This document shows positions 1 through 9,795 of a DNA stretch of 64,000 bases, in pieces. The DNA lies in contig DLHO01000025.1 of NCBI GenBank assembly GCA_002483265.1, forward strand, positions 348,634 through 412,633, in the 5' to 3' direction. This stretch comes from Flavobacteriales bacterium UBA7666. GTDB lineage: Bacteria > Bacteroidota > Bacteroidia > Flavobacteriales_D > Crocinitomicaceae. Both the position numbers and the translations under genes were made by a program. Each line of letters opens with the position of its first letter. Positions within the stretch are counted from its first letter, which is position 1. Below the pieces are notes generated by a model. That model saw only the letters and a list, made by a program, of their open reading frames with translations, was not told the origin of the DNA and searched no databases.

Positions 1-1368
1 TATCGAGTGCTTGTAGACGGTGCAATTTGCGCCGATGCTTATTCAGATACGGCAATGATTTATGTGGATCCGGTTTATCCGCCAACAGTTTTAGCAGGAA
101 GTGATTCCTTGTGTATTACCAATGCAACCGGTTTTGTTAGTGCAACTGGTTCTTTTGGTTCAGTATTAAATTGGGAGTCTTCTGTTGATAATGGGGTGAC
201 TTGGAGTTCAGAGATGAATACAGCAGGTAGTCAAGGATATGTCAATCTGACACAAACTACTTTTTATAGAATGATTACAGAAGGCGGACATTGTCCGGAT
301 GTGATTTCAGATACGGCAATTATTTATGTTCAACCATTGCCACCTCATCCAACTATCGGACTTTCTGATACCATTTGTGCTTCTTCCGTAGTCGGTATTT
401 TAAATATGACTGGTGCAGCAACTCCGGTTTTGAATTGGGATTTATCAATCGATGGAGGAACCACATGGTCACCAATTACGAATAATACTACTTCATATGA
501 TTATAGCGGACAAAGTGTAACGACTCTTTACCGTGCTCAATTGGAAGGAGGTTTTTGTCCCGATTATTATTCCGATACAGCGATCATTAAATTAGATACA
601 GCTCCTATTGTTGGTGTTTTGAACCAAAGCGGAAATGCTTGTGAATACACTTCCGAAGATTTACATCTGGTAGGTTCAGTTGCCGATTCATTGTTCTGGC
701 AATATTCGATAGATAATGGTGTGACTTGGCAAACAATTCCTGATTCTGATACGATAGATTATAACACTTTTGCAATTACGCAGGATGTTCAATTTCAGAC
801 AGTGGCTTTAAATGGAGTTTGTCCACCTGAAGTTTCAAATCAGGTTGCGATTACCATGTTACCTTCACCTATAGCAGATGCAGGCATGGATACTGCAATT
901 TATGCAGGAGAAACAGTTACATTGAGTGGCTCAGGGGGAATTACTGGGATTTGGATGCCGGGAGGAACACTTTCAGATTCTACGATTACCAATCCGATAG
1001 CAACACCCCCTTCAACCATTGGATATGTTTATTATGTGATTGATGTGGCTGGTTGTGTTGGAAGTGATACCGTGGTAATTACTGTGATGGATCCTATCCA
1101 GTTCAATATTCGAAATGTGATCACCATGAATAGTGATAATATCAATGATACCTGGAATATTACCGGAGTGGAGTTTTTCCCGATGACAGCTGTTAAAGTA
1201 TTTAATCAATACGGGAAAATGCTTTATGAAAATGAAGATTATAAGAACGACTGGAATGGTAGCTTTAAAGGAGCTAAATTGCCAAATGGAACATACTATT
1301 ATGTTGTTCTTAAAGGAGGGACGGAAGAGGAATATAAAGGAACAATTACACTATTAGGAAATGAATAA
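1..1368 (+). CDS. T9SS type B sorting-domain surface protein (5' truncated)
   Basis: The reading frame is open from the first base, so the true start lies left of the window; the GTG at base 7 is only the first in-frame start-like codon. What remains is about 455 residues. It holds at least two Ig-like repeats of about 95 residues with the recurring pattern DNGVTW...YR...GG.CPD..SDTA, followed by a C-terminal domain with VKVFNQYGKMLYENEDYKNDWNG and NGTYYYVV. That is the gliding motility-associated (type B) sorting domain that sends proteins through the type IX system to the cell surface. The usual PNxFTPNGDGxND entry to this domain is degenerate here (ITMNSDNIND). The last 8 bases overlap the downstream PorP/SprF-like gene, so the two are probably translationally coupled and functional partners. 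The specific ligand or role is unknown. Confidence 0.85.
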   Translation, partial: YRVLVDGAICADAYSDTAMIYVDPVYPPTVLAGSDSLCITNATGFVSATGSFGSVLNWESSVDNGVTWSSEMNTAGSQGYVNLTQTTFYRMITEGGHCPDVISDTAIIYVQPLPPHPTIGLSDTICASSVVGILNMTGAATPVLNWDLSIDGGTTWSPITNNTTSYDYSGQSVTTLYRAQLEGGFCPDYYSDTAIIKLDTAPIVGVLNQSGNACEYTSEDLHLVGSVADSLFWQYSIDNGVTWQTIPDSDTIDYNTFAITQDVQFQTVALNGVCPPEVSNQVAITMLPSPIADAGMDTAIYAGETVTLSGSGGITGIWMPGGTLSDSTITNPIATPPSTIGYVYYVIDVAGCVGSDTVVITVMDPIQFNIRNVITMNSDNINDTWNITGVEFFPMTAVKVFNQYGKMLYENEDYKNDWNGSFKGAKLPNGTYYYVVLKGGTEEEYKGTITLLGNE

Positions 1369-2779
1369 ATTACTACTGCTTTGTGTTTGTTTGTGCTGGG
1401 GAAATTTATTTGGACAACAAGTTCCTTTCTACAATCATTATTTAATAAATCCATTTGTATATAATCCGGCTTCTACTGGAGCCAGTGATTATGTGAATGC
1501 GAGTTTTGTTCGGAATCAACGTTATTCTTCGTTTGGTTCTACAGCTGTAAATAACTATTTGACGGTTGAGGGTCCGATTGCAAAGGGAAATATGGGCTTA
1601 GGTCTTATTGTTGCTCACCAAAATCAGGGAATTCAACAACAGTTGATGTCTAGTTTGAATTACAGTTACAAATTGAAAATCAATGAGAATCAAAATATTC
1701 GATTTGGTGTTTCAGCCGGAGTTTTGGATAATCGTATCGATTACGATAAAATCAATGCTCAGGAAATCAATGATCCTTATTTAACAGGTCTAAGAGCAAC
1801 CGCTCCGGTTTTCGATATGAATGTTGGTTTGCTGTATAACTGGAAAGATCTGAGAATTGGAATTTCAGTTCCTCAAATTATTGGTGGTAAAGCAAAGTAT
1901 GCCCGAGAAAAGAGCAGAGGTTATTATCAATTGGAAAGACACTATATGATGTCTTTGGAATATGATTTTCATGTGAATGAGAAATTCATTATTCGACCGA
2001 ATGCGGTTTTGAGATATATGCCGGGAACTCCAATTCAATATGATATTACTGCAATGGCAATGTATAATAATATGATTTGGGCTTCGGCAACTTACAAATC
2101 AGATTATGCTGTTCAGTTTAATGCTGGAGTTCGGGTGTTTGATTTCCTCAGAGTTGGCTACAGCTATGAATTGTTAATCGGTTCAATCAAAACATACAAT
2201 ACAGGAATGAATCATGAGATCTTCCTTGGATTCTCTTTTAAAGGAAAACGCGAAAAGGAAATTCAAATTGTTGAGAAAGAAGTAAGGGTGGTAGATGATT
2301 TGGCTGCCAGAGAGCGTGATTCAGTTCAAAAATTAAAAGATGAATTGGAAGATCAATTGAAACGTTTACTCGAAGATCGTGCGGAAAAGGATCGACTGCA
2401 AAGAGAAAAGGATTCCTTGTCTAATCTTGCTAAAGTTATTACACCAATACCAGTAGATACGGTTAAACCGAAGGTTACAGCTCCTGAAGTTATTCCGGTG
2501 GCAAAAGGCTATCATTTTGTGAATTTGGATAAAAGTGAGTCTCCTGATGGATTTTATGTCATTACCGGGGTTTTCTCTAACAGACAAAATGCAGATTTGA
2601 TGTTGTCCAAGAATTTGAGTGAGTACCCCAATTCGTATCTTGTCATCAATGAATCAAATAATTATTACTATGTTGTAATTCTTTATTCCTTAGATCAACA
2701 GCTTGCTTCCAGTACATTTACCGAGTATAAAACGAAGAAGAAACAAAAGGTTTGGATTTTAAATTATTTGAAAAATTAA
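1361..2779 (+). CDS. PorP/SprF family T9SS outer-membrane protein with coiled coil and SPOR-like C-terminus
   Basis: 472 residues with a signal peptide (ends near FGQQ, residue 20) and an N-terminal barrel (about 20-292) that opens with the family pattern FYNHYLINPFVYNPASTGA. PorP/SprF proteins sit in the outer membrane and help secrete or anchor partner proteins that carry type B sorting domains. Typical members stop at about 300-340 residues. This one continues with a charged coiled coil (about 293-355, rich in E, K, R), a Pro/Val linker, and a last 90 residues (from about 382) that resemble a SPOR fold (GFYVITGVFSNRQNADLM...YYYVVILYS). SPOR domains bind peptidoglycan. The start ATG overlaps the end of the upstream cargo gene by 8 bases (ATGAATAA). 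Assignment of the barrel is firm; the SPOR label is based on pattern only. Confidence 0.85.
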   Translation: MNKLLLLCVCLCWGNLFGQQVPFYNHYLINPFVYNPASTGASDYVNASFVRNQRYSSFGSTAVNNYLTVEGPIAKGNMGLGLIVAHQNQGIQQQLMSSLNYSYKLKINENQNIRFGVSAGVLDNRIDYDKINAQEINDPYLTGLRATAPVFDMNVGLLYNWKDLRIGISVPQIIGGKAKYAREKSRGYYQLERHYMMSLEYDFHVNEKFIIRPNAVLRYMPGTPIQYDITAMAMYNNMIWASATYKSDYAVQFNAGVRVFDFLRVGYSYELLIGSIKTYNTGMNHEIFLGFSFKGKREKEIQIVEKEVRVVDDLAARERDSVQKLKDELEDQLKRLLEDRAEKDRLQREKDSLSNLAKVITPIPVDTVKPKVTAPEVIPVAKGYHFVNLDKSESPDGFYVITGVFSNRQNADLMLSKNLSEYPNSYLVINESNNYYYVVILYSLDQQLASSTFTEYKTKKKQKVWILNYLKN

Positions 2780-2834
2780 CAATTTTAGGCAACCCTTTTA
2801 AAAAACTACTGTCAATACATTGAACTAGAACTCT

Positions 2835-5800
2835 ATGACTATGAAAAAAACTACTGCTTTCAGATCAATCTGCAATTCGCTACTATTGCTATTGTTCACT
2901 TTGGGTTTTTCAACAGTATCCTTAGCACAATTTCCGGGATGTCCGGATATTAATGCTGGTCCGGATCAAACGCTACCATGTTCTACACCATGTACGAACT
3001 TAACAGCTACCCCGTTTGCGACGGGTGCAACGACAACGTATTCTGTTGGTGCTATACCGCATACACCACCAATTGCTTATAATCAGGCAGGTGGAACTGC
3101 TGTTTCTGTCGGTACGGATGACGAATGGTCACCTCCAATTACATTGCCATTTAACTTTTGTTACTATGGAACCAACTATACTACCATAAATGTTGGATCT
3201 AATGGTACGATTCAGTTTGGTGGTGGTACTGCAGGGGGAGCTTTTCAACCTTGGTCTTATACAGCTAGTTGTCCAAGTACAGCATTAACGACTGCTGGAG
3301 ATATTTTTGGAGTATATCATGATATTGATCCAACGGTTAATGGAACGGTAAAATGGTACTTATTAGGTACGGCTCCTTGTCGTATTTTTGTTGTATCATA
3401 TAATGATTTAGGGCATTTTAGTTGTAATGCTCTTAGAAGTACAACGATGATGGTCTTGTATGAAACTACTAACGTAATTGATGTTTACGTTCAAAATAAA
3501 GCTACTTGCGCAGGCTGGAATGGTGGCCGTGCAATTATCGGAATTCAAAACCCTGCTGGTACGGCTGGAGTTGCTGCTCCGGGTAGAAATGCAGGAGCAA
3601 ACTGGACAGTGGTAACACCGGAAGGCTGGCGTTTTACTCCAACAGGTGCACCTAACTATACAGTGGCTTGGTTTCAGGGAGCAACCCAAATTGGAACCGG
3701 AAATACGATCAATGTCTGCCCAACCGCCACAACCACCTATACTTCCGTGGTTACCTATAATAGATGTGACGGAACAACTGTGACAGATAATGATGCGGTA
3801 ACTATCAATTTCTCGAATTTAGGACCTGCAACGGTTACGCCAACAGCAGAATCGTGTGCAAACTACAATAATGGCTCCGTAGTTATTGATAATCCGGCAG
3901 GAGCCGGGCCTTATACTGTAACTATTGCTGGACCCGCCGCCGGATCCGTCGTCGAGGCTAATACCGCCGGTGCGACTGCCAATTTTACTAATTTACCGGA
4001 TGGCAATTATACCTATACAGTTACAGGAGCAAATGGCTGTACAACAAATGGAAACTTCACCATTGGTGCGGGGCCAGTGTGTTGTAGCGTTACTGCAATT
4101 AGTTCAAATGTGGTTTGTAACGGAGCTACAACGGGTTCTGCAACTGCAACTCCAGTAGGTTTAGCTCCTTATACTTATTCATGGACAGGAGGTCAAACTT
4201 CACAAACAGCTTCAAATTTAGGGGCTGGAGCGTATACTGTTACAATGACAGATAACTCAGGTTGTGTGGCAACTGCAAACGTTTCAATTACTCAGCCTAC
4301 TGCCTTAAGTGGTACGTTAGCAGCTGTAAATGTGAGCTGTAACGGTTCATGCAACGGAACAATTACGGTTACAGCTGCAGGTGGAACCCCTGCATATCAA
4401 TATAGTATTAACGGTGGAGCATTCCAAGCATCCAATGTATTTACCGGATTGTGTAATGGAACATACACGGTAACAATCAGAGATGCAAATAACTGTACTG
4501 TTATATTGAATCAAAATATTACTCAGCCTGCGGTTTTGAATATAACTCAGGGTGCAATTACGGCTGCTGCATGTGGCGCCAATACTGGTTCGGTAACAGT
4601 TGTGCCTTCTGGTGGAACAGCTCCTTATACCTATACTATTGACGGAGGTGCAAGTCAGGCTAGTGCTACATTCGGTGGATTGACTCCTGGAATACATAAC
4701 GTAGTTGTAACTGATAACCGCGGATGTACAAGCAATTTAGCAATTACAATTACTGCAACCAATGCTCCAATTGCATCAATCTTAACTCAAACTAACGTAA
4801 GTTGTTTTGGAGGGGTTAACGGATCCGTAATTATTGGCTTAGCAGGTGGGGCTTCTCCATTCACATACTCAATTGGAGGTCCGACACAAGCTTCAAATAC
4901 ATTTACCAACTTAACGGCTGGTTCTTATACTGCTACTGTAACTGATGGAAATGGTTGTATTGGAACTGTGCCCTTTACAATTACAACTCCTCCTCAATTA
5001 ACATTTACTACAACACTTACAGCAGCATCTTGTAATGGTGCTTGTGACGGACAAGTACAAGTAAATGCAGCGGGTGGTACAACTCCATATCAATATTCTT
5101 CAAATAACGGAGTCACTTATGCATTGGCGAATCCAATGACTGGATTATGTCCCGGATTAGTTCACATTGTTGTAAAGGATGCAAATGGGTGTTTGACTAA
5201 CTCGGATGTTACAATTACACAACCGGCACCTTTATCGGCAACATTTGTTAACACAAATCCGATCTGTAATGGATCTTGTGATGGTACAATTACTGCAACT
5301 CCTTCAGGAGGTACACCAGCGTATCAATATTCTATAAATGGAGGAGCTTTGCAACCTTCTAATACAATTACCGGTGCTTGTGGAGGAAACAACGTAATCA
5401 TGGTTCAGGATTCTCATGGATGTCAATTTACTTCAGTACAAAATTTAGTAGATCCTCCGGGATTTGGAATTGATACCACCGTAGTTACTGAATCAAATTG
5501 TGGATTTAATAACGGAGCAATTACAGTAGTAGCAAATGGAACAAACGGACCCTTCACATACTCAATGGATGGTGGACCTTTCCAGCCGACTGGTGTGTGG
5601 ACCAACTTATATGCAGGTGCATATCAAATTACTGCTGTCGATCAATTAGGATGTTCCGAATCAGTGTTCTTTGGTATTAGCGATATTCAAATGTCTGGTA
5701 TTGTTATTACTCAAACTGATGCAACTTGTTTTGGAGTACCTGATGGTACCATTCAAGTTCAAAATGTAAGCGGAGCTGGTGATTCTACTCAAATTAACTA

Positions 5801-8800
5801 TGAGCTTGATAACGTATTAATACAGACAGGAAGTGGGATCTTTCCAAGTCTTTCTTTTGGTTCACACATTATTACGATTACAGATATAGGTAACTGTGTG
5901 TTTTCACTTCCATTTATGGTTGATGAGCCTTTGGAAATTCAATTCGATACTTTACTAACAGATATTAGCTGTAATGCAGGAAATACAGGTGAAATTGAAT
6001 TTACCAATGTAACAGGTGGAACAGGAGCAGGAACCTATCAATTTAGTATTGACAATGGAGGAACCTTCCAGGCGGGCAATACTTTCCCAGGACTAGGTGC
6101 CGGAATATATAATGTGGCTGTTACAGATGCAAATGGGTGTATGGTAAACGGAGCAGTTTCGCTGCAACAAGCACCTGCATTAACATTGGCAACAACAGTT
6201 TTTGACCTGACGTGTTTTAATGATAGTTCCGGTGGAATCCAAATTGGATCAACTGGAGGAACAGGCGCTTATCAATTCAGTATTGATAATGGAGCTAATT
6301 TCTCTCCAATTGAATCATTCTTCGGTTTGGATGCAGGAACATATAACTTGATTACACAGGATGCTGCAGGTTGTCAGATTACAGGTACTGCAACTGTAAA
6401 TCAACCGGCGCAGTTGTCAGCAACTTATACTCCTACGAATGCACAGTGTTTTGATGTTTGTGACGGAGAAATACTTATAAATGCTACTGGTGGAACAACA
6501 CCATATTTATACAGTCCGGACAATGGATTAAATTTCTTCGTTTCTTCTACACTTACTAACTTATGTGCCGGAAACATTGATATTCAAATAAAAGACGATA
6601 ATGATTGTTTCATTACGGCTGTTCAGGTTATTGCTGAGCCAACACCTGTAACATTAACTGTTGTTCCTACGGATGAAACATGTGCTGCTTCCAATGGTCA
6701 AATAGCTATTACTGGAGCAGGAGGAACAGGAGCATATACTTACAGTATTGATAACTCAGTTACTTATGCCGCAACATCAACTTATACAGGTTTACCTGCA
6801 GCAGTATACAATGTATTTATCCACGATGCGAATAACTGTGAAGCAGATACTTCTGTTTCAATTTCAAATGAAGCATCACCGAATATCATTGGAGCGGCTG
6901 TTCAGAATGTAACATGTAATGCTGCTTGTGACGGACAATTGCAAGTAACAGTTTCCGGAGGAACAGGAGCAATCACTTATTCAATTGGAACTCCTCAGGC
7001 TGCTTCTTTGATTACAAATATTTGTGCTGGAGCTTATACTTTGACGATTACAGATGCTAATGGATGTACGGATACACAACCAATTGTTGTGACTGAACCA
7101 ACACCACTTGCGGCAACTGTAACTCCAACAGCTCTGACATGTTTTAATAACAATACAGGACAAATTACTTTTAATGCTTCTGGAGGAACTGCACCATATA
7201 CATATAGTACGAATAATGGTGCTTCATTCTCAAACCAGACAACGGTTCAATTCCTTAGTGCCGGAACTTATAATACGGTTGTGAAAGATGCGAATGGTTG
7301 TTTGATAAATACGCCTATAGTTTGTCCTGAACCGGCGCAGTTGGTTGTTCAAAATGTTGCAACAAACAATGCAAGTTGTAATGGAGTTTGTGATGGTGAT
7401 GCTACTGCTACAATAACTGGTGGTACAATCCCTTACAGTTATGCATGGTCAAACGGTGCAACAGGTTCAAATACAACAAATGCATTGTGTGCAGCTTCTT
7501 ATGATGTTACAGTTACAGATAATAACGGGTGTACAACGGTTCAACCTTTCAGTATTACAGAGCCGCCATTATTGGTAATTACAAGTACAAGTGCAACTGA
7601 TGCATTGTGTAACGGTGATTGCAATGGTACGATTACCATTAACTCCAATTTGGCGACAGGATATAGTGTTGACAATGGTACCACATTCCAACCTGCGAAT
7701 ACGTTTACTGGACTTTGTGCAAATACATATACTATTCAAATACAGGATGCTGTCGGATGTACTCAGTCTGGTACTATAACAGTTGGACAGCCACAACCAT
7801 TGGTTCAGGGACTTATTCCTGAAGATGGGTTGTTGATTTGTTACGATGGTTACGGTACTTTATCTGGTAGTGCAACAGGAGGAACAGCACCGTATTATTT
7901 TGTTTGGAATACAGGAGATACAACTCAGTATTTAAATGTGAACTTAACGGCACCTGCTACATTTACATGTACAGTTTATGATCAAAATGGTTGTGCATCG
8001 AATGTTCAAACTGCGAACGTAACAGTTAGAACTCCATTTGTTGCTTCAGTAACGACTCCTGTAATGGCTTGTCCTGGACAGCCTGTTACAATGACTGGTT
8101 CTGGTGTAGATGGTTTACCTGGATATTATTACGAATGGTTGACTCCAACTACTCATGATACATTGGCGAATGGTACTTCTTATACTTATACTCCAAATGG
8201 ATCGGAAACAGTATTAATGGTGGCGCATGATGAGTGTTACAGATATGATACACTTCCTGTGACTGTTCAAATCTATGCGTTACCTAGTCCGGAGTTTGTG
8301 GTTACACCTGCATCCGGATGTTCTCCACTTACAACAACATTTAACTTCCCTGCTGGAACTGCCGGTTCTATAACGGATGCTCAATGGACTTTTGGAGATG
8401 GTTCAACAGGAAGTGGTACATCGAACGTTATTCATACATATACTCCTGTAGGATGTTATGATGTCACAGTTCAGATCACAACAACAGATGGTTGTATTAC
8501 GGATACTACTTTACAGAATATCGTTTGTGTAGTACCTGATCCGATTGCCAATTTCAATTGGAGTCCGGTTCCGCCAACAACAATCAATTCGACTGTTCAT
8601 TTTAATGATAACTCTGTGAATGCAGTGACTTATGATTGGGACTTCGGAACTTTTGGAACCTCAACTTTGGAAAATCCTGTAATCAACTACGGAGACATTG
8701 AGGCTGGAAGTTATCAGGTTTGTTTGACAGTTACTTCGCCGGAAGGATGTAGAAATGATATTTGTAAACCAATTGTATTCGTTGAAGAATTCCTGATTTA

Positions 8801-9074
8801 TGTACCAAATACATTTACTCCGGATGGAGATGAGTTCAATAACATCTTTAAACCAGTAGTTCCTACTGGAATGGCTTTGGATGACTATACATTTACGATC
8901 TACGACAGATGGGGTGAAGTATTGTTCGAATCACACGATGTGGAATTCGGATGGGATGGAACATACCATGAAGTTCCCGTAAAAGAAGGAGTTTATACCT
9001 GGAGAATTGTTGCCAAAGGAGGAGGAGATAAAAAAGCTCGCGAATTAGAAGGGCATGTGAATATGTTGAAGTAA
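2835..9074 (+). CDS. Giant SprB-repeat adhesin with PKD domains and type B T9SS sorting domain
   Basis: 2,079 residues (start at 2835, or two codons later at 2841) with a signal peptide ending near SLAQ. An N-terminal globular domain (about 35-330) is followed by about 17-18 SprB-like repeats of roughly 75-80 residues between about 338 and 1,730. Each repeat reads like C.G.C.G.I...GGT.PY.YSI..G......F..L.AG.Y...V.D..GC....I.QP. Two PKD-like modules follow (WTFGDG near 1,850; YDWDFG near 1,930), then a type B sorting domain (VPNTFTPDGDEFNN, YDRWGEVLF, GWDGTYH). SprB is the mobile surface adhesin of Flavobacterium gliding; this gene has the same repeat family and sorting route, but orthology is not shown. 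It lies 55 bp after the PorP/SprF-like gene, so co-transcription is likely. A strong symmetrical terminator follows. Confidence 0.88.
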   Translation: MTMKKTTAFRSICNSLLLLLFTLGFSTVSLAQFPGCPDINAGPDQTLPCSTPCTNLTATPFATGATTTYSVGAIPHTPPIAYNQAGGTAVSVGTDDEWSPPITLPFNFCYYGTNYTTINVGSNGTIQFGGGTAGGAFQPWSYTASCPSTALTTAGDIFGVYHDIDPTVNGTVKWYLLGTAPCRIFVVSYNDLGHFSCNALRSTTMMVLYETTNVIDVYVQNKATCAGWNGGRAIIGIQNPAGTAGVAAPGRNAGANWTVVTPEGWRFTPTGAPNYTVAWFQGATQIGTGNTINVCPTATTTYTSVVTYNRCDGTTVTDNDAVTINFSNLGPATVTPTAESCANYNNGSVVIDNPAGAGPYTVTIAGPAAGSVVEANTAGATANFTNLPDGNYTYTVTGANGCTTNGNFTIGAGPVCCSVTAISSNVVCNGATTGSATATPVGLAPYTYSWTGGQTSQTASNLGAGAYTVTMTDNSGCVATANVSITQPTALSGTLAAVNVSCNGSCNGTITVTAAGGTPAYQYSINGGAFQASNVFTGLCNGTYTVTIRDANNCTVILNQNITQPAVLNITQGAITAAACGANTGSVTVVPSGGTAPYTYTIDGGASQASATFGGLTPGIHNVVVTDNRGCTSNLAITITATNAPIASILTQTNVSCFGGVNGSVIIGLAGGASPFTYSIGGPTQASNTFTNLTAGSYTATVTDGNGCIGTVPFTITTPPQLTFTTTLTAASCNGACDGQVQVNAAGGTTPYQYSSNNGVTYALANPMTGLCPGLVHIVVKDANGCLTNSDVTITQPAPLSATFVNTNPICNGSCDGTITATPSGGTPAYQYSINGGALQPSNTITGACGGNNVIMVQDSHGCQFTSVQNLVDPPGFGIDTTVVTESNCGFNNGAITVVANGTNGPFTYSMDGGPFQPTGVWTNLYAGAYQITAVDQLGCSESVFFGISDIQMSGIVITQTDATCFGVPDGTIQVQNVSGAGDSTQINYELDNVLIQTGSGIFPSLSFGSHIITITDIGNCVFSLPFMVDEPLEIQFDTLLTDISCNAGNTGEIEFTNVTGGTGAGTYQFSIDNGGTFQAGNTFPGLGAGIYNVAVTDANGCMVNGAVSLQQAPALTLATTVFDLTCFNDSSGGIQIGSTGGTGAYQFSIDNGANFSPIESFFGLDAGTYNLITQDAAGCQITGTATVNQPAQLSATYTPTNAQCFDVCDGEILINATGGTTPYLYSPDNGLNFFVSSTLTNLCAGNIDIQIKDDNDCFITAVQVIAEPTPVTLTVVPTDETCAASNGQIAITGAGGTGAYTYSIDNSVTYAATSTYTGLPAAVYNVFIHDANNCEADTSVSISNEASPNIIGAAVQNVTCNAACDGQLQVTVSGGTGAITYSIGTPQAASLITNICAGAYTLTITDANGCTDTQPIVVTEPTPLAATVTPTALTCFNNNTGQITFNASGGTAPYTYSTNNGASFSNQTTVQFLSAGTYNTVVKDANGCLINTPIVCPEPAQLVVQNVATNNASCNGVCDGDATATITGGTIPYSYAWSNGATGSNTTNALCAASYDVTVTDNNGCTTVQPFSITEPPLLVITSTSATDALCNGDCNGTITINSNLATGYSVDNGTTFQPANTFTGLCANTYTIQIQDAVGCTQSGTITVGQPQPLVQGLIPEDGLLICYDGYGTLSGSATGGTAPYYFVWNTGDTTQYLNVNLTAPATFTCTVYDQNGCASNVQTANVTVRTPFVASVTTPVMACPGQPVTMTGSGVDGLPGYYYEWLTPTTHDTLANGTSYTYTPNGSETVLMVAHDECYRYDTLPVTVQIYALPSPEFVVTPASGCSPLTTTFNFPAGTAGSITDAQWTFGDGSTGSGTSNVIHTYTPVGCYDVTVQITTTDGCITDTTLQNIVCVVPDPIANFNWSPVPPTTINSTVHFNDNSVNAVTYDWDFGTFGTSTLENPVINYGDIEAGSYQVCLTVTSPEGCRNDICKPIVFVEEFLIYVPNTFTPDGDEFNNIFKPVVPTGMALDDYTFTIYDRWGEVLFESHDVEFGWDGTYHEVPVKEGVYTWRIVAKGGGDKKARELEGHVNMLK

Positions 9075-9090
9075 TTATAAACCTTTATAA

Positions 9091-9130
9091 AATAGAAAGA
9101 GGGTGGAAAATTTTCCACCCTCTTTCTATT
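9091..9130. terminator. 40-bp perfect palindrome, bidirectional terminator
   Basis: Two complementary 20-base arms meet with no spacer; the core is GGGTGGAAAATTTTCCACCC, with AATAGAAA and TTTCTATT flanks. It lies 16 bp after the adhesin stop codon and 34 bp before the stop codon of the convergent DinB-like gene, the right place for a terminator serving both strands. Confidence 0.85.
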
Positions 9131-9164
9131 TTTACCTATTTCGGTTCAGACTTGTTTTTTAGAA

Positions 9165-9662
9165 TTAAAAGTCTGTGTAATCTGCTGTTGGACCATAACT
9201 TGGTGGAACAGGGATTCCGAGTAATCGATAATTTACTCCCAATTGTGCACGGTGATGAACAGTCTGATTGTGAGCAACACGTACTACTTCTTCCTTAGTA
9301 CAAACCATATGAACTTTAGAACCGGATTTAAGTGTCCACTCTTCATCGAATACCGAATCATTGGTATTTTCCAAAGCCTTCATTCCTTTTGCAACGCACT
9401 CATCAAAATAGCTCATTGCTTCTTCCATTGAATTTAATTCCTTGGGTTCATATGGAGCCGCTTCAAAATCTAATTCATCTGTTGTTACCGCCATTTCTGC
9501 CCACAAAGAAAGATCGATCACATGAAGAAAAAGATCTCCTATTTTCATGCTTTTTTCATGTACTTGATAATCCTTTTTATCAAAAGGGAAAGCTTGGATA
9601 AATTTTCTTGTGGTTTCTGCCTCTGCGGCCAACTGTGCTTGTAATTGCTCTTTTCTTGTCAT
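9165..9662 (-). CDS. DinB family protein
   Basis: 165 residues forming the four-helix DinB/YfiT-like fold. Putative metal ligands are His47 and the HNQTVHHR stretch (131-138). The C-terminal LGIPVPPSYGPTADY is typical of the Bacteroidota subgroup. Members are metal-binding proteins, some of them thiol-dependent transferases, usually of unknown substrate. It lies 133 bp downstream of a WYL-type regulator gene on the same strand, and such regulators are often found beside DinB-like genes, so the regulator may control it. Family assignment is confident, the function is not. Confidence 0.85.
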   Translation of the reverse strand: MTRKEQLQAQLAAEAETTRKFIQAFPFDKKDYQVHEKSMKIGDLFLHVIDLSLWAEMAVTTDELDFEAAPYEPKELNSMEEAMSYFDECVAKGMKALENTNDSVFDEEWTLKSGSKVHMVCTKEEVVRVAHNQTVHHRAQLGVNYRLLGIPVPPSYGPTADYTDF

Positions 9663-9795
9663 GATTTCTAATTTTTATACAAAGAAAAGGCAAGGCACTG
9701 ACAACCCTATGGCAGTCTGTTTTTAGAATTCAAAATTTAAAATGCAAAATGCAGAAAATCTTCATTTATTAGGTTTTTGAATTCATCATTTTGAA

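Noticed and set aside
4347..4697. Antisense open frames inside the SprB-repeat gene (such as 4347-4697)
   Set aside because: They follow the codon periodicity of the repeats on the other strand, are Cys/Ser-rich and have no family similarity or promoter.
9165..9662. Calling the DinB gene a DNA-damage polymerase
   Set aside because: The family name is historic; the sequence is the four-helix metal-binding DinB/YfiT fold, not DNA polymerase IV.
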